This document shows, one piece after another, positions 39,634-51,374 of a stretch of DNA of 64,000 bases (position 1 is its first letter; each line of letters begins with the position of its first letter). The stretch lies in assembly GCF_001939045.1 (NCBI RefSeq), contig NZ_MKIM01000027.1:558001-622000 (forward strand). The letters run 5' to 3'. The notes beneath the pieces are model-generated. The model worked only from the letters and a program-made list of their open reading frames with translations. It was not told the origin of the DNA and searched no databases. This stretch comes from Rhizobium oryziradicis. GTDB lineage: Bacteria > Pseudomonadota > Alphaproteobacteria > Rhizobiales > Rhizobiaceae. The position numbers and the translations under genes are program-made.

Positions 39634-41049
39634 ATGAAGATGCCGCAAAGCATCGGTCTGGTCCACTTTATCGGGATCGGCGGAATCGGCATGAGCGGCA
39701 TTGCGGAAGTGCTGCACAATCTTGGCCACCGCGTGCAAGGTTCTGATCAGGCCGATAGCGCCAATGTGCAGCGCCTGCGCGAAAAGGGCATTGAGGTTTT
39801 TGTTGGCCACAAGGCGGAAAACCTTGGCGATGCCGAAGTGATTGTGGTGTCCACGGCCATCAAGCAAAACAATCCCGAACTGGTTGCGGCGCGCGAAAAA
39901 CTGCTGCCCATCGTGCGACGGGCCGAAATGCTGGCCGAGCTGATGCGTTTTCGCAATGCCATCGCCATTGGCGGCACCCATGGCAAAACCACCACGACCT
40001 CCATGGTGGCCGCACTGCTCGACGCTGGGCAGATGGACCCGACGGTGATCAACGGCGGTATCATCAACGCCTATGGCACCAACGCCCGCATGGGCGAGGG
40101 TGACTGGATGGTGGTGGAAGCCGACGAATCCGACGGCACCTTTTTGAAATTGCCTGCCGACGTGGCGGTGGTTACCAATATCGACCCCGAGCATCTCGAT
40201 CATTACGGCACGTTTGATGCAGCCCGCGCGGCCTTTCGGCAGTTTGTAGAGAACGTGCCGTTTTACGGCTTTGGTGTGCTGTGCCTCGACCATCCCGAAG
40301 TGCAGGCACTGGTGAGCCGCATCGAAGACCGCAAGGTTGTCACCTATGGGGAAAACCCGCAGGCCGATGTGCGGTTTTCCAATGTGCGCATTGATGGCAC
40401 GAAATCGATGTTTGATGTCGAGATCCGCCGTCGTCGCACGGGCCGGGTATTCAACTTCAAGGATTTGGTGGTGCCCATGCCGGGCCGCCATAACGTTTCC
40501 AACGCCTGCGCGGCCATTGCCGTTGCCAACCGGCTTGGCATTTCCGAAGAAGCCATCCGCAAGGGGCTTTCGTCGTTCAGTGGTGTCAAGCGGCGCTTCA
40601 CCTTGACCGGCACGTGGAACGGCGTGCAGATTTTCGATGATTATGGTCACCACCCGGTTGAAATCAAAGCGGTGCTGAAAGCTGCGCGCGAAGCGTGCTC
40701 TGGCCGAATCATTGCAGTGCACCAACCGCACCGTTATTCGCGTCTTTCCAGTCTGTTTGATGATTTTGCCAATTGCTTTAACGATGCCAACAGCATTTTT
40801 ATTTCGCCGGTCTATGCGGCGGGCGAGGACCCAATCGAAGGTTTTGACTCAGAAGCCCTTGTTTCTCGCATTAAATCGGGCGGCCATCGCGATGCGCGCA
40901 CTTTAGCCTCGCCTGATCAGCTGGCTCAGGCAATATCAGCCATTGCGCAACCGGGTGATTTTGTGGTCCTCTTGGGGGCAGGAAATATCACGCACTGGGC
41001 AGCAGCACTGCCCAAGGAATTGGAAGCGCTTTCGGGAAAGTCGGAATGA
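39634..41049 (+). CDS. murC: UDP-N-acetylmuramate:L-alanine ligase MurC
   Basis: A 471-residue Mur ligase adding L-Ala to UDP-MurNAc, the first stem-peptide step. The N-terminal fold reads [19 protein letters not shown], the P-loop [15 protein letters not shown], and later [16 protein letters not shown] and [26 protein letters not shown] is a good ribosome binding site. It overlaps the murB start by 4 bp. Confidence 0.96.
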   Translation: MKMPQSIGLVHFIGIGGIGMSGIAEVLHNLGHRVQGSDQADSANVQRLREKGIEVFVGHKAENLGDAEVIVVSTAIKQNNPELVAAREKLLPIVRRAEMLAELMRFRNAIAIGGTHGKTTTTSMVAALLDAGQMDPTVINGGIINAYGTNARMGEGDWMVVEADESDGTFLKLPADVAVVTNIDPEHLDHYGTFDAARAAFRQFVENVPFYGFGVLCLDHPEVQALVSRIEDRKVVTYGENPQADVRFSNVRIDGTKSMFDVEIRRRRTGRVFNFKDLVVPMPGRHNVSNACAAIAVANRLGISEEAIRKGLSSFSGVKRRFTLTGTWNGVQIFDDYGHHPVEIKAVLKAAREACSGRIIAVHQPHRYSRLSSLFDDFANCFNDANSIFISPVYAAGEDPIEGFDSEALVSRIKSGGHRDARTLASPDQLAQAISAIAQPGDFVVLLGAGNITHWAAALPKELEALSGKSE

Positions 41050-42020
41050 AACAGGTCGATGGGGAAAAGTTGCTGGCTCGCTTGGGGCCGGGGGTCAGTG
41101 AGTTGCGGGGGCGCTTGACGCCGGATGCGCCAATGGACCGTGTTACGTGGTTTCAGGCTGGTGGTCTGGCCGAACTGATGTTCCAGCCGCACGACAAGGA
41201 AGACCTGATAACCTTTTTGGCGTTGCTGCCAGAAGATGTGCCTTTGACCGTGGTGGGCGTTGGCTCCAACCTGCTGGTGCGCGATGGCGGCATTCCGGGC
41301 GTGGTTGTGCGTCTGTCGGCCAAGGGCTTTGGCGGTCTTGATCTGGAAGGTGAAAACCGCATCCGTGCCGGTGCCATTTGCCCGGACAAGCACATTGCCG
41401 CGATGGCCATGGACAATAACATTGGCGGCTTTGCCTTTTACTATGGCATTCCCGGCTCGATTGGCGGTGCATTGAAAATGAACGCAGGTGCCAATGGCGG
41501 AGAAACCGCAGCACGCCTCATTGAGGTTGAAGCGGTGGATCGTCAGGGCAATATCCATGTGCTGTCCAACGCTGATATGGGCTACAGCTATCGCCATTCC
41601 TCTGCGCCGGAAGGTCTGATTTTCGTCAGTGGCCTGTTTGAGGGTTATAAGGACGAAAAATCCAAGATTCGTGGTGAAATGGATGCGGTGCGCCAGCACC
41701 GCGAAACCGTGCAGCCTGTGAAGGAAAAGACCGGCGGTTCAACCTTCAAGAACCCGGAAGGCCACTCGGCCTGGGAATTGATTGATGAAGCCGGTGGTCG
41801 TGGTTTGATGATCGGTGGCGCGCAAATGTCGTCGCTGCATTGCAACTTCATGATCAATACCGGGCAGGCGACGGCCTATGAGCTGGAATATCTGGGCGAG
41901 ACCATTCGCCGTCAGGTGTTTGAAAATTCCGGCATCAAGCTGCAATGGGAAATCAAGCGTCTCGGCTTGTTTATGCCGGGTCGCGAGGTTGAGCCATTCC
42001 TGGGTGTCACCACCGAGTAA
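41046..42020 (+). CDS. murB: UDP-N-acetylenolpyruvoylglucosamine reductase MurB
   Basis: A 324-residue FAD protein reducing enolpyruvyl-UDP-GlcNAc to UDP-MurNAc with NADPH. Blocks visible are [66 protein letters not shown] (catalytic region) and [20 protein letters not shown]. It is coupled to murC by the ATGA overlap and ends the first half of the cluster at a strong terminator. Confidence 0.95.
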   Translation: MKQVDGEKLLARLGPGVSELRGRLTPDAPMDRVTWFQAGGLAELMFQPHDKEDLITFLALLPEDVPLTVVGVGSNLLVRDGGIPGVVVRLSAKGFGGLDLEGENRIRAGAICPDKHIAAMAMDNNIGGFAFYYGIPGSIGGALKMNAGANGGETAARLIEVEAVDRQGNIHVLSNADMGYSYRHSSAPEGLIFVSGLFEGYKDEKSKIRGEMDAVRQHRETVQPVKEKTGGSTFKNPEGHSAWELIDEAGGRGLMIGGAQMSSLHCNFMINTGQATAYELEYLGETIRRQVFENSGIKLQWEIKRLGLFMPGREVEPFLGVTTE

Positions 42021-42037
42021 TCGCGATGCAAACACAT

Positions 42038-42076
42038 AAAAAAGCCCGCCAAGTCAGTGACTTGGCGGGCTTTTTT
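42038..42076 (+). terminator. Bidirectional terminator after murB
   Basis: AAAAAAGCCCGCCAAG (42038-42053) pairs with CTTGGCGGGCTTTTTT (42061-42076); the loop TCAGTGA can pair further. The A- and T-runs on both sides fit termination of murB and of the convergent transporter gene. Confidence 0.9.
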
Positions 42077-42169
42077 ATTGTTCTGAATCTGATTCAATTG
42101 ATTCAAGCTAAGCTCATTTCTTTCGCATTTCCGGACGCAAAACCGCGATGCACTTTTGCTGGAAACGCT

Positions 42170-43477
42170 TTAAACTTCACCCTTGCGCGAAGCCAGAATG
42201 CACAGCAGCGTGATCAATGCGGCCAGTCCCAGATAGTAGCCGACATAGGCCATGCCGTAATTGGCCTGAAGCCATGTCGCCGCGTAGGGTGCCAATGACG
42301 CGCCAACAATGCCTGCAAAATTGAAGGTCAGCGATGCACCGGTATAGCGCACATTGGTGGGGAAGGGTGCTGAGAGAGCCGCACCAATCAGCGCATAGGT
42401 CATGCCCATCAAGGCCATGGAGCCTGCGGCAAAAATGGCAACGCCGACTTCGCCACCGGCCAACAGCGCTGGCAGCAGGAAGGAGAAAGCACCAATCATC
42501 ACGGTGATGCCGATCAGCGATTTGCGACGACCGATCTTATCGCCCACCTTGCCGGTGAGGGGGATGAAAATACCAAATACCACCGAGCTCATGATCTGGA
42601 TTTCCAGAGCATCGAGGAAGGGCATCTGCAGCACTTTGATGTTGTAAGACAATAGCCAGGCCGTGCCGATGTAGAACAGCACGAAGGTGACCAGCGCCAC
42701 AAATGTGCCAAGGAACAGGCTGCGCTTGTATTTGCCAAAGATTTCGGCAACCGGCACCGCCACCCGCTCATGGGCTTCCAAGGCTTTTTTGAAGGCGGGT
42801 GTCTCGGAGATCGAGAAGCGAACCCACAGACCAATGGCAATCAGCACTGTCGATGCGAGAAAAGGAACGCGCCAGCCCCAAGCCAGCAGGTCATCCTTCG
42901 ACATCACATGCAGCAGCAGCCAGAAAATGCTCGATGACAGGAACAGGCCAACCGGAGCACCCAGCTGCGGGAACATGGCGTACCAGTTGCGCTTACCTTC
43001 TGGAGCGTTTTCGGTTGCCAGCAGCACTGCGCCACCCCATTCGCCACCAAGGCCAAAGCCCTGGCCAAATCGGCAGAGGGCCAGCAGCAGGGGAGCGTAA
43101 ACGCCGATCTGTCCATAGGTTGGCAAAACGCCGATCACCACGGTGGAAATCCCCATGGTCAGCAGGGCTGCAACCAGTGTTGCCTTGCGCCCGATCCGGT
43201 CGCCGAAGTGGCCGAACACCACAGCACCCAAAGGCCTTGCAAAAAAGGCGATGGAGAATGTGGCAAAGGATGCCAACATTGCAGTCATCGGGTCACTGTT
43301 GGGGAAGAAAAGCACCGGAAAAACCAGCACGGCTGCGGTGGCATAGACGTAAAAATCGAAAAATTCGATCGTTGTGCCAACCAGACTCGCCGTCAGGACC
43401 CGTGCAGGAGAATTCAGTGCAGCGGGAGCAGGCGGCGACACATTGCGTATCGCATCGGTCATAATTCGTGTGTCCAT
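42170..43477 (-). CDS. MHS-family major facilitator transporter
   Basis: A 435-residue, twelve-helix transporter of the metabolite:H+ symporter (MHS) branch of the MFS. Signatures are GTTIEFFDFYVYATAAVLVF at helix 1, GHFGDRIGRKATLV between helices 2 and 3, and LCRFGQGFGLGGEWGGAVLL at helix 4. Relatives import organic acids, osmolytes or shikimate/proline-like solutes; substrate is unknown. It lies on the opposite strand inside the dcw cluster between murB and ddlB. ATG 43477 or 43462 could start it; neither has a clear ribosome binding site. Confidence 0.9.
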   Translation of the reverse strand: MDTRIMTDAIRNVSPPAPAALNSPARVLTASLVGTTIEFFDFYVYATAAVLVFPVLFFPNSDPMTAMLASFATFSIAFFARPLGAVVFGHFGDRIGRKATLVAALLTMGISTVVIGVLPTYGQIGVYAPLLLALCRFGQGFGLGGEWGGAVLLATENAPEGKRNWYAMFPQLGAPVGLFLSSSIFWLLLHVMSKDDLLAWGWRVPFLASTVLIAIGLWVRFSISETPAFKKALEAHERVAVPVAEIFGKYKRSLFLGTFVALVTFVLFYIGTAWLLSYNIKVLQMPFLDALEIQIMSSVVFGIFIPLTGKVGDKIGRRKSLIGITVMIGAFSFLLPALLAGGEVGVAIFAAGSMALMGMTYALIGAALSAPFPTNVRYTGASLTFNFAGIVGASLAPYAATWLQANYGMAYVGYYLGLAALITLLCILASRKGEV

Positions 43478-43733
43478 TGAGAGTTTATAAAAGGTGAGTG
43501 GCGTTTAACGCAACTTTCTGTCTCAAGAAAGCGTTTTGCGGCAATTTTTCAAAATTGTGACGGTCCAATCTGGGTCTGCACGCCGAAGCCGAGCGCAGGA
43601 AGTTAATCAAAGTAAACGGTTCATTAACCTTAATCAGTCTTTATCTATGCAGGTGCCAGAGATCACGCGAATCAAGCCGCAACTCTGGCGCAAGATAGAA
43701 CGGGTTCATTGTTGTTTCTCTTCGGGTGCGTGA
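43478..43733 (+). promoter_or_regulatory. Promoter region of the ddlB-ftsQAZ half of the cluster
   Basis: Because the MHS gene and a terminator separate murB from ddlB, ddlB needs its own promoter here. TTAACC at 43624-43629 and TTAATC motifs on both sides resemble CtrA half sites (TTAA-N7-TTAA is the consensus), but spacing is not perfect. CtrA control of ftsQAZ is known in Caulobacter; here it is only suggested. Confidence 0.35.
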
Positions 43734-44660
43734 ATGTCTAAGAAGCATGTTGCTGTATTGATGGGTGGATTTTCCTCTGAAAGGCCAGTGAGCCTTGCCA
43801 GCGGCACCCCTTGTGCGGCGGCGCTTGAAGAGGAAGGCTATCGCGTGACCCGCGTAGATGTGTCGCGTAATGTGGCAAATGTGTTGCAAGAGCTGCGTCC
43901 TGATGTTGCTTTTAATGCGCTGCATGGCCCTTACGGCGAAGACGGCACCATTCAAGGTGTGCTGGAATATCTCGAAATTCCCTATACCCATTCAGGCGTT
44001 TTGGCGTCGGCACTGGCGATGGACAAGGTTCAGGCCAAGAAGGTGGCGGCCGCAGCAGGTATTCCTGTTGCTTTCGGCCGCAGCATGTCGCGCTTTGATA
44101 TTGGCAATGTTCATCCGATCGAGCCGCCCTATGTGGTCAAGCCCGTGCGGGAAGGTTCCAGCTTTGGCGTGGTGATTGTCAAGGAAGATCAATCGCATCC
44201 ACCGCAGGTGATTGGCTCCAGCGATTGGCGCTATGGCGATACGGTGATGGTGGAAAAATACGTGGCAGGGCGCGAGCTGACCTGCGGCGTGATGGATGGC
44301 AAGGCGCTGGCCGTGACCGAAATCATCGCCAAAGCCAATACATTCTATGATTATGACTCGAAATATGCGGCGGGTGGCTCCACACATATCATTCCGGCAC
44401 AAATTTCACCGAAAATTTACCAAAAAATACAAGAATTGGCAGTCAAGGCGCATGAAGCAATCGGCTGCCGTGGCGTGAGCAGGTCTGACTTTCGCTATGA
44501 CGACCGTTTCTCGGAAGATGGCGAGTTGATCTGGATGGAAGTGAACACCCAGCCCGGTATGACCCCTACATCCTTGCTGCCTGAAATGGCCATTCAATCT
44601 GGCCTGACGTTTGGTGAATTTGTCAGTTGGATCGTGGAGGACGCTTCGTGCTCACGTTAA
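43734..44660 (+). CDS. ddlB: D-alanine:D-alanine ligase DdlB
   Basis: A 308-residue ATP-grasp enzyme making D-Ala-D-Ala for MurF. Blocks visible are [55 protein letters not shown], and the metal site [20 protein letters not shown]. The length is typical. It overlaps the ftsQ start by 13 bp. Confidence 0.95.
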   Translation: MSKKHVAVLMGGFSSERPVSLASGTPCAAALEEEGYRVTRVDVSRNVANVLQELRPDVAFNALHGPYGEDGTIQGVLEYLEIPYTHSGVLASALAMDKVQAKKVAAAAGIPVAFGRSMSRFDIGNVHPIEPPYVVKPVREGSSFGVVIVKEDQSHPPQVIGSSDWRYGDTVMVEKYVAGRELTCGVMDGKALAVTEIIAKANTFYDYDSKYAAGGSTHIIPAQISPKIYQKIQELAVKAHEAIGCRGVSRSDFRYDDRFSEDGELIWMEVNTQPGMTPTSLLPEMAIQSGLTFGEFVSWIVEDASCSR

Positions 44661-45601
44661 GCGCCAAAAAATCAAAATCGAGAAAGCCCAAAGCGGATCG
44701 GTTTGCCAGTGCCAACCGAATCGCGGCGGGCGCAGAAGACGGCTCATTTGTTCTGCCACGGCCTGCGCGTCGGTTGGTGCGTTTCATTGTGTCGCTGTGC
44801 ACCGGCAAGGTTGAGCTGCCACGGCACATTGGTAAGGCGTCGCTGGCAGCTTATGTGCTCGCCGTGGGCGGCTATGGTGTTGTGCATGGTGGCTATTGGC
44901 CGCAATTTTCCGAGACCATGACCTCAAGCGCAGGCTTTGCCGTTGATAACGTCAAGCTTGCGGGCAATGTGCATATTTCGGAAATCGATGTCTTGCAGTC
45001 GCTGGGTCTGGATGGCGCAACCTCGCTGGTGTCGCTTGACGTCGATGACGCGCGCCGCCGGGTTGCCAGCCTGCCATGGGTCGCATCCGTTGATATTCGC
45101 AAGGTCTATCCCCGGACCATCCTTTTGAACATCAAGGAGCGGAAGCCTTTTGGCATCTGGCAGCATGGCAGTGATCTGTCGTTGATCGAAGAGAATGGCA
45201 ATATTATCGCGCCCCTGCGCGACAATAAATTTGCAAGTCTGCCGCTGTTTGTCGGGCGCGATGCCGATACCGATGCAAAAGACGTGATGGCCGAGTTTGC
45301 TGCATTTCCGCAGGTTGCTGCGCGTGTGAAGGCCTATGTGCGGGTTTCAAGCCGCCGTTGGGATCTTTATCTGGACAATGGCGTAACGGTGAAATTGCCA
45401 GAAGATGATGTGGGTGATGCCCTCAAGCGTCTGGTCCGCATGGAAACTGAACAGCAATTGCTGGAGCGCGATATTGCCGCCGTTGATCTGCGCCTTGCGG
45501 ATCGGATGACGGTTGAACTGACGCCTGATGCCCTGGCCCGCCGCAACGCCGCTGTTGCGGCACGCACAAAAGCCATGGCGAAACTGGAGAAGGAAACATG
45601 A
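44648..45601 (+). CDS. ftsQ: Cell division protein FtsQ (GTG start)
   Basis: A 317-residue bitopic protein: basic cytoplasmic N-terminus ([15 protein letters not shown]), a membrane segment near residues 63-80, a POTRA domain ([20 protein letters not shown]) and the FtsQ beta domain ([16 protein letters not shown]). GTG 44648 is chosen because GGAGG lies 8 nt before it; a TTG at 44627 is further upstream. The gene overlaps both neighbours. FtsQ recruits FtsL/FtsB to the septum. Confidence 0.93.
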   Translation: MLTLSAKKSKSRKPKADRFASANRIAAGAEDGSFVLPRPARRLVRFIVSLCTGKVELPRHIGKASLAAYVLAVGGYGVVHGGYWPQFSETMTSSAGFAVDNVKLAGNVHISEIDVLQSLGLDGATSLVSLDVDDARRRVASLPWVASVDIRKVYPRTILLNIKERKPFGIWQHGSDLSLIEENGNIIAPLRDNKFASLPLFVGRDADTDAKDVMAEFAAFPQVAARVKAYVRVSSRRWDLYLDNGVTVKLPEDDVGDALKRLVRMETEQQLLERDIAAVDLRLADRMTVELTPDALARRNAAVAARTKAMAKLEKET

Positions 45602-46926
45602 GTATTTTTGGCTCCTCCTCTCAAGGCCTGCCACGTATGAAGCCTTTGTCAAGCAAGCGGCATCATGTTGTATCCGTGCTGGATATTGGCTCCACCAAGG
45701 TTGTCTGCATGATCGGCCGGCTGTCGCCGCGCAAGGAAAGCGATGTGCTGCCGGGCCGCACCCATCATGTGGAAATTATTGGCATTGGTCATCAGCGCTC
45801 TCGTGGCATGAAGTCTGGTGTGATTTCTGATGTGGATGCGGTGGAAAGCGTTGTGCGCCTGGCTGTTGATGCCGCCGAGCGTATGGCTGGCCTTACCGTT
45901 GACAGCTTGATCGTGAATGTGTCTGCCGGTCGCATCGGCTCGGATGTTTACACCGCCACCATCGATCTGGGTGGTCAGGAAGTGCAGCGCGGAGATTTGA
46001 AACGCGTGTTGTCGGCCGCAAGCCAGCAATCCCAGCGCCGTGAGCGGGTGATTTTGCATGCCGTGCCAACCGGCTTTTCGCTGGATGGCGAGCGCGGCAT
46101 TCTCGACCCACTTGGCATGTATGGCGATGCATTGGGTGTTGACATTCATGTGGTGACGGCTGAGCGCGCCGCAATGAAAAACCTCGAATTGTGCATCAAC
46201 CGTGCCCATTTGACGGTGGAAGGTCTGGTTGCGACGCCTTACGCCAGCGGTCTTGCGGCTCTGGTGGATGATGAAGTCGAGCTTGGCTGTGCCGCTATCG
46301 ACATGGGCGGCGGAACCACGACAATTTCGGTTTTTGCGCAAGGAAAATTGATCCATACGGACGCAATTGGCATTGGCGGTCATCATGTTACGACGGATCT
46401 GGCCCGTGGCCTGTCCACGCGCATTGAAGATGCGGAACGGCTGAAAGTGGTGCATGGATCGGCTTTCGCCAATGGCACGGAAGAGCGCGAAGTTGTTGCA
46501 ATTCCGCCAATCGGCGAAGATGATCGCGATTTACCGACACAAGTTCCACGTTCTTTGCTGACGCGAATCATTCAAGCGCGTATTGAAGAGATTCTGGAGA
46601 TGATTCGCGACCGCATCCATGCATCGGGCTTTAGCCCTGTGGTCGGTAAGCGGGTCGTTCTGACCGGAGGCGCAAGCCAGTTGACTGGCCTGCCGGAAGT
46701 TGCGCGGCGCATTCTTGCCCGTAACGTTCGGATTGGTCGGCCAATGGGGGTTTCGGGTCTGCCTGTGGCAGCCAAGGGACCGGCGTTTTCCACGGCGGTG
46801 GGTCTGATGATCTATCCGCAGGTGGCCGATCAGGAAATCGCTGTGGGCCATGGAGGTTTGTTCTCCTCTGGCACCGGCAACAGCCGCATGATGCGGGTAG
46901 GCCAATGGCTAAAAGAGAGTTTTTGA
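45598..46926 (+). CDS. ftsA: Cell division protein FtsA
   Basis: A 442-residue actin-fold ATPase. Motifs are SVLDIGSTKVVCMIG (phosphate 1), AIDMGGGTTTISVF (phosphate 2) and VVLTGGASQLTGLPEVA (adenosine). The C-terminal amphipathic membrane-targeting helix MMRVGQWLKESF is conserved. FtsA tethers FtsZ to the membrane. ATGA overlaps the ftsQ stop. Confidence 0.96.
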   Translation: MSIFGSSSQGLPRMKPLSSKRHHVVSVLDIGSTKVVCMIGRLSPRKESDVLPGRTHHVEIIGIGHQRSRGMKSGVISDVDAVESVVRLAVDAAERMAGLTVDSLIVNVSAGRIGSDVYTATIDLGGQEVQRGDLKRVLSAASQQSQRRERVILHAVPTGFSLDGERGILDPLGMYGDALGVDIHVVTAERAAMKNLELCINRAHLTVEGLVATPYASGLAALVDDEVELGCAAIDMGGGTTTISVFAQGKLIHTDAIGIGGHHVTTDLARGLSTRIEDAERLKVVHGSAFANGTEEREVVAIPPIGEDDRDLPTQVPRSLLTRIIQARIEEILEMIRDRIHASGFSPVVGKRVVLTGGASQLTGLPEVARRILARNVRIGRPMGVSGLPVAAKGPAFSTAVGLMIYPQVADQEIAVGHGGLFSSGTGNSRMMRVGQWLKESF

Positions 46927-47033
46927 GAACCCGCGCCTTGACGGGACGAGAGCAGATTCAAGGCGCGTGATCTGAACATAGAGACGACATGGCTGGCGTG
47001 GCGATGCGGCCAGGGAAAGAAGGAACGGGTACA

Positions 47034-48800
<1,767 letters not shown>

Positions 48801-48852
48801 TAGTGTCCAACGGATGCTGTTGAATTGATTTTTGCCGCAGTGCACAAGCTGT

Positions 48853-48885
48853 AAAAAAGCCCGGGTTGAAAAGCCCGGGCTTTTT
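48853..48885 (+). terminator. Intrinsic terminator of ftsZ
   Basis: AAAAAGCCCGGG (48854-48865) pairs with CCCGGGCTTTTT (48874-48885), an almost symmetrical GC core with A and T arms, 53 nt after the stop. Confidence 0.9.
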
Positions 48886-49267
48886 CATTTGTATGATTCC
48901 GTGAAGTCAAACTCATCCTGTCCACCAAAGAGGTTACAGCGTCGCTGTATGCTCTCTTTGTCTTCCAGTGCTGTAAGATGAAATTATCCATTATATTGAG
49001 GATGTTAAGGTGACTTTCATGCCCACATCAGCCGGAAAATGCTGATTGTCACAAAATGTTCTCATCCACAGATTTTTCTAGGTTTTTCAGATGGATGTTT
49101 CGTAACAATCCGAAAGAAACATTGATTTGGAAAGTTAGGTTTCGAAACGTATATCCCTTTCAAATGATCGAGACTGCGACCCATCTTAAAACGGTACGTT
49201 GCTGTGTCGCACAATAGGTCACCCGGGTGTTTTGTGTTTTCGGGTGCCACGTGTTTTGAAAGGTAGA
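48886..49267. other. 382-bp leader region before lpxC
   Basis: No gene seen. A nested hairpin CAAAGAG..ACAGC-GTC-GCTGT..CTCTTTG spans 48926-48960 and a smaller ATCAGC/GCTGAT stem lies near 49026-49045. The right part should contain the lpxC promoter. Confidence 0.45.
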
Positions 49268-50230
49268 ATGTCCATGGCAATCGGTTTGTTGAGCTTGCAG
49301 ACGACCATCGCTCAGCCTGCGACCCTGAAGGGCATCGGTGTTCATTCCGGTCAGCCTGTGACCATGAGCTTTTTGCCAGCCGATGCCGATACCGGCATTG
49401 TCTTTCATCGCCTCCACGCCAATGGCTCTGTAACCGAGCTTCGCGCGGTGTCCTCGCAGGTGGGCAACACGGACCTCAGCACAGTGCTCGGTTTTTCGCC
49501 AGCCCATTGGGTGGCAACGGTTGAGCATGTGATGGCCGCGATTTATGCGCTGGGCCTCGACAATCTTATTGTTGAAGTCGATGGACCTGAAACGCCGGTG
49601 ATGGATGGCAGTTCTGCCGTTTACATTGACGCTATCGAGCAGGCTGGCATTGTCAGCCTTGATGTCAAGCGCCGCTATATTCGGGTGGTCAAGCCTGTGC
49701 GTGTTGAAAATGGTGCGTCTTGGGCAGAGTTTCGTCCCTATGATGGCACGCGATTTGAAGTCGAGATCGATTTTGACTGCCCGTTGATTGGTCGCCAATC
49801 CTGGCAGGGCGATTTGACGGCTGAAAACTTCAAGCGTGAATTGTCGCGTGCCCGCACCTTTGGCTTCATGCGCGATGTTGAGCGGCTGTGGGCTGCGGGC
49901 CTCGCTCTTGGCTCCTCGCTCGAAAACTCGGTGGTGATCTCCGATGACGACAAGGTCGTCAATGTTGAAGGTCTGCGCTATCCGGATGAATTTGCCCGCC
50001 ACAAGACATTGGATGCTGTGGGCGATCTGGCTTTGGCCGGTGCGCAGTTTATCGGCTCTTACCGCTCCTATCGCGGCGGCCACAAAATGAACTCCATGGC
50101 CTTGAAGGCTCTTTTGTCGGATGCCAGCGCCTATGAAGTGGTCGAAGCGCCGGGTGCGCCGCGCGGTCACGCACGGGCACGGGAATTCGTGGCGATCAAT
50201 GCTCCCGGCTTTGCGCCTTGGACGGCCTGA
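49268..50230 (+). CDS. lpxC: UDP-3-O-acyl-N-acetylglucosamine deacetylase LpxC
   Basis: A 320-residue zinc enzyme performing the committed step of lipid A synthesis. Zn ligands are His87 in VATVEHVMAAIYALG, and His245 and Asp249 in HKTLDAVGDLALAG; the general catalyst His272 is in RGGHKMNSM. GIGVHSGQPV is the N-terminal signature. GAAAGG before ATG 49268 supports this start, with ATG 49274 possible. It has its own terminator. Confidence 0.95.
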   Translation: MSMAIGLLSLQTTIAQPATLKGIGVHSGQPVTMSFLPADADTGIVFHRLHANGSVTELRAVSSQVGNTDLSTVLGFSPAHWVATVEHVMAAIYALGLDNLIVEVDGPETPVMDGSSAVYIDAIEQAGIVSLDVKRRYIRVVKPVRVENGASWAEFRPYDGTRFEVEIDFDCPLIGRQSWQGDLTAENFKRELSRARTFGFMRDVERLWAAGLALGSSLENSVVISDDDKVVNVEGLRYPDEFARHKTLDAVGDLALAGAQFIGSYRSYRGGHKMNSMALKALLSDASAYEVVEAPGAPRGHARAREFVAINAPGFAPWTA

Positions 50231-50253
50231 TCCGAATCATACGTGTTTTGAAG

Positions 50254-50281
50254 TGGCACCGTGAGGTGCCATTTTTATTTT
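50254..50281 (+). terminator. Intrinsic terminator of lpxC
   Basis: TGGCACC-GTGA-GGTGCCA (50254-50271) is a 7-bp stem with a tetraloop followed by TTTTTATTTT, 23 nt after the stop. Confidence 0.85.
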
Positions 50282-50461
50282 GGGGCTTAAAATCGGGGCG
50301 CGCTTGGGCTTAAACATTGAATAAAACGTGGCAATTCGTTACCACGCCATAAAAATGCGTTAAATCATCAGCATTGCGTTGCCCTTATCTAGTCTTTATG
50401 GCTAAAAACGCCTAGCGGACGTGATGGCTTGTGAAGCGCCGCTGCAATTGGGATCTGTCGT

Positions 50462-51334
50462 ATGAGTGAAGTGAAGTCTTCCATGGTTCATCAAACTGCA
50501 CGTGTTGCGGCCATTTGCCTGTCTATCTTTGGAACTGCAGCGCTGCTCTCAGCCTGCGGCACGGATAAAGATATTGATATTACCAAGCTGGGCATGGAGA
50601 CTGACCCACCGGAAATGCTTTATAATCAGGGCCTTGCCAATATCAAGGCAGGCAATCTTGCCGAAGCCGGTCGCAAGTTTGATGCGGTGGACAAGCAGAA
50701 CCCGTTCTCGGACTGGTCGCAAAAGGCGCTCGTGATGAGCACGTTTGTGAAATACAGACAGAATAACTATTCGGAAGCGATCGCCACGGGCAATCGCTAT
50801 ATGACGCTTTATCCTTCCACGAAGGATTCGGCCTATGTGCAATATCTGATTGGCCTTTCAAACTGGCGCCAGATTGCCAGCGTCACGCAGGATCAGAAAT
50901 TCTCGACCCGCACCATCGAAGCCATGAACAAAGTGGTGAAGAATTACCCGACATCGGAATATGTTGAGGATGCGCAGGCTAAGATTCGCTATGCGCGTGA
51001 CCAGCTGGCCGGTAAGGAAATGCAGGTCGGTCGTTATTATCTGGAGCGCAAGGAATATCTGGCCGCCATTCAGCGCTTCCGCGTGGTGGTTGAGCAATAT
51101 TCCAACACCAATCAGATCGAAGAAGCTTTGGCACGTCTGGTTGAAGCCTATTACGCCATGGGTGTGGTGGAAGAAGCGCAAACAGCGGCTGCCGTGCTGG
51201 GGCATAACTACCCTGACAGCAAATGGTACAAGGATAGCTACCAGCTGCTGAAAAAAGGTGGTGTATCGCCAAACGAATCCAAGGAATCCTGGATTTCCAA
51301 GGCAGGCAAGAAGCTGTTTGGCTCCGATTCCTAA
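50462..51334 (+). CDS. bamD: Outer-membrane assembly lipoprotein BamD (ComL)
   Basis: A 290-residue lipoprotein with signal and lipobox ending LLSAC (Cys32) and a string of TPR-like helical repeats ([52 protein letters not shown]). BamD is the essential lipoprotein of the BAM complex that inserts beta-barrel proteins. Placement between lpxC and recN is the usual rhizobial order. Confidence 0.94.
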   Translation: MSEVKSSMVHQTARVAAICLSIFGTAALLSACGTDKDIDITKLGMETDPPEMLYNQGLANIKAGNLAEAGRKFDAVDKQNPFSDWSQKALVMSTFVKYRQNNYSEAIATGNRYMTLYPSTKDSAYVQYLIGLSNWRQIASVTQDQKFSTRTIEAMNKVVKNYPTSEYVEDAQAKIRYARDQLAGKEMQVGRYYLERKEYLAAIQRFRVVVEQYSNTNQIEEALARLVEAYYAMGVVEEAQTAAAVLGHNYPDSKWYKDSYQLLKKGGVSPNESKESWISKAGKKLFGSDS

Positions 51335-51374
51335 TCCCCTGTTCATCATCGTTTCACGAGAGATGTAAACACTT

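Noticed and set aside
39247..40731. 494-residue minus-strand open frame
   Set aside because: Antisense of murG and murC, both with full motif sets.
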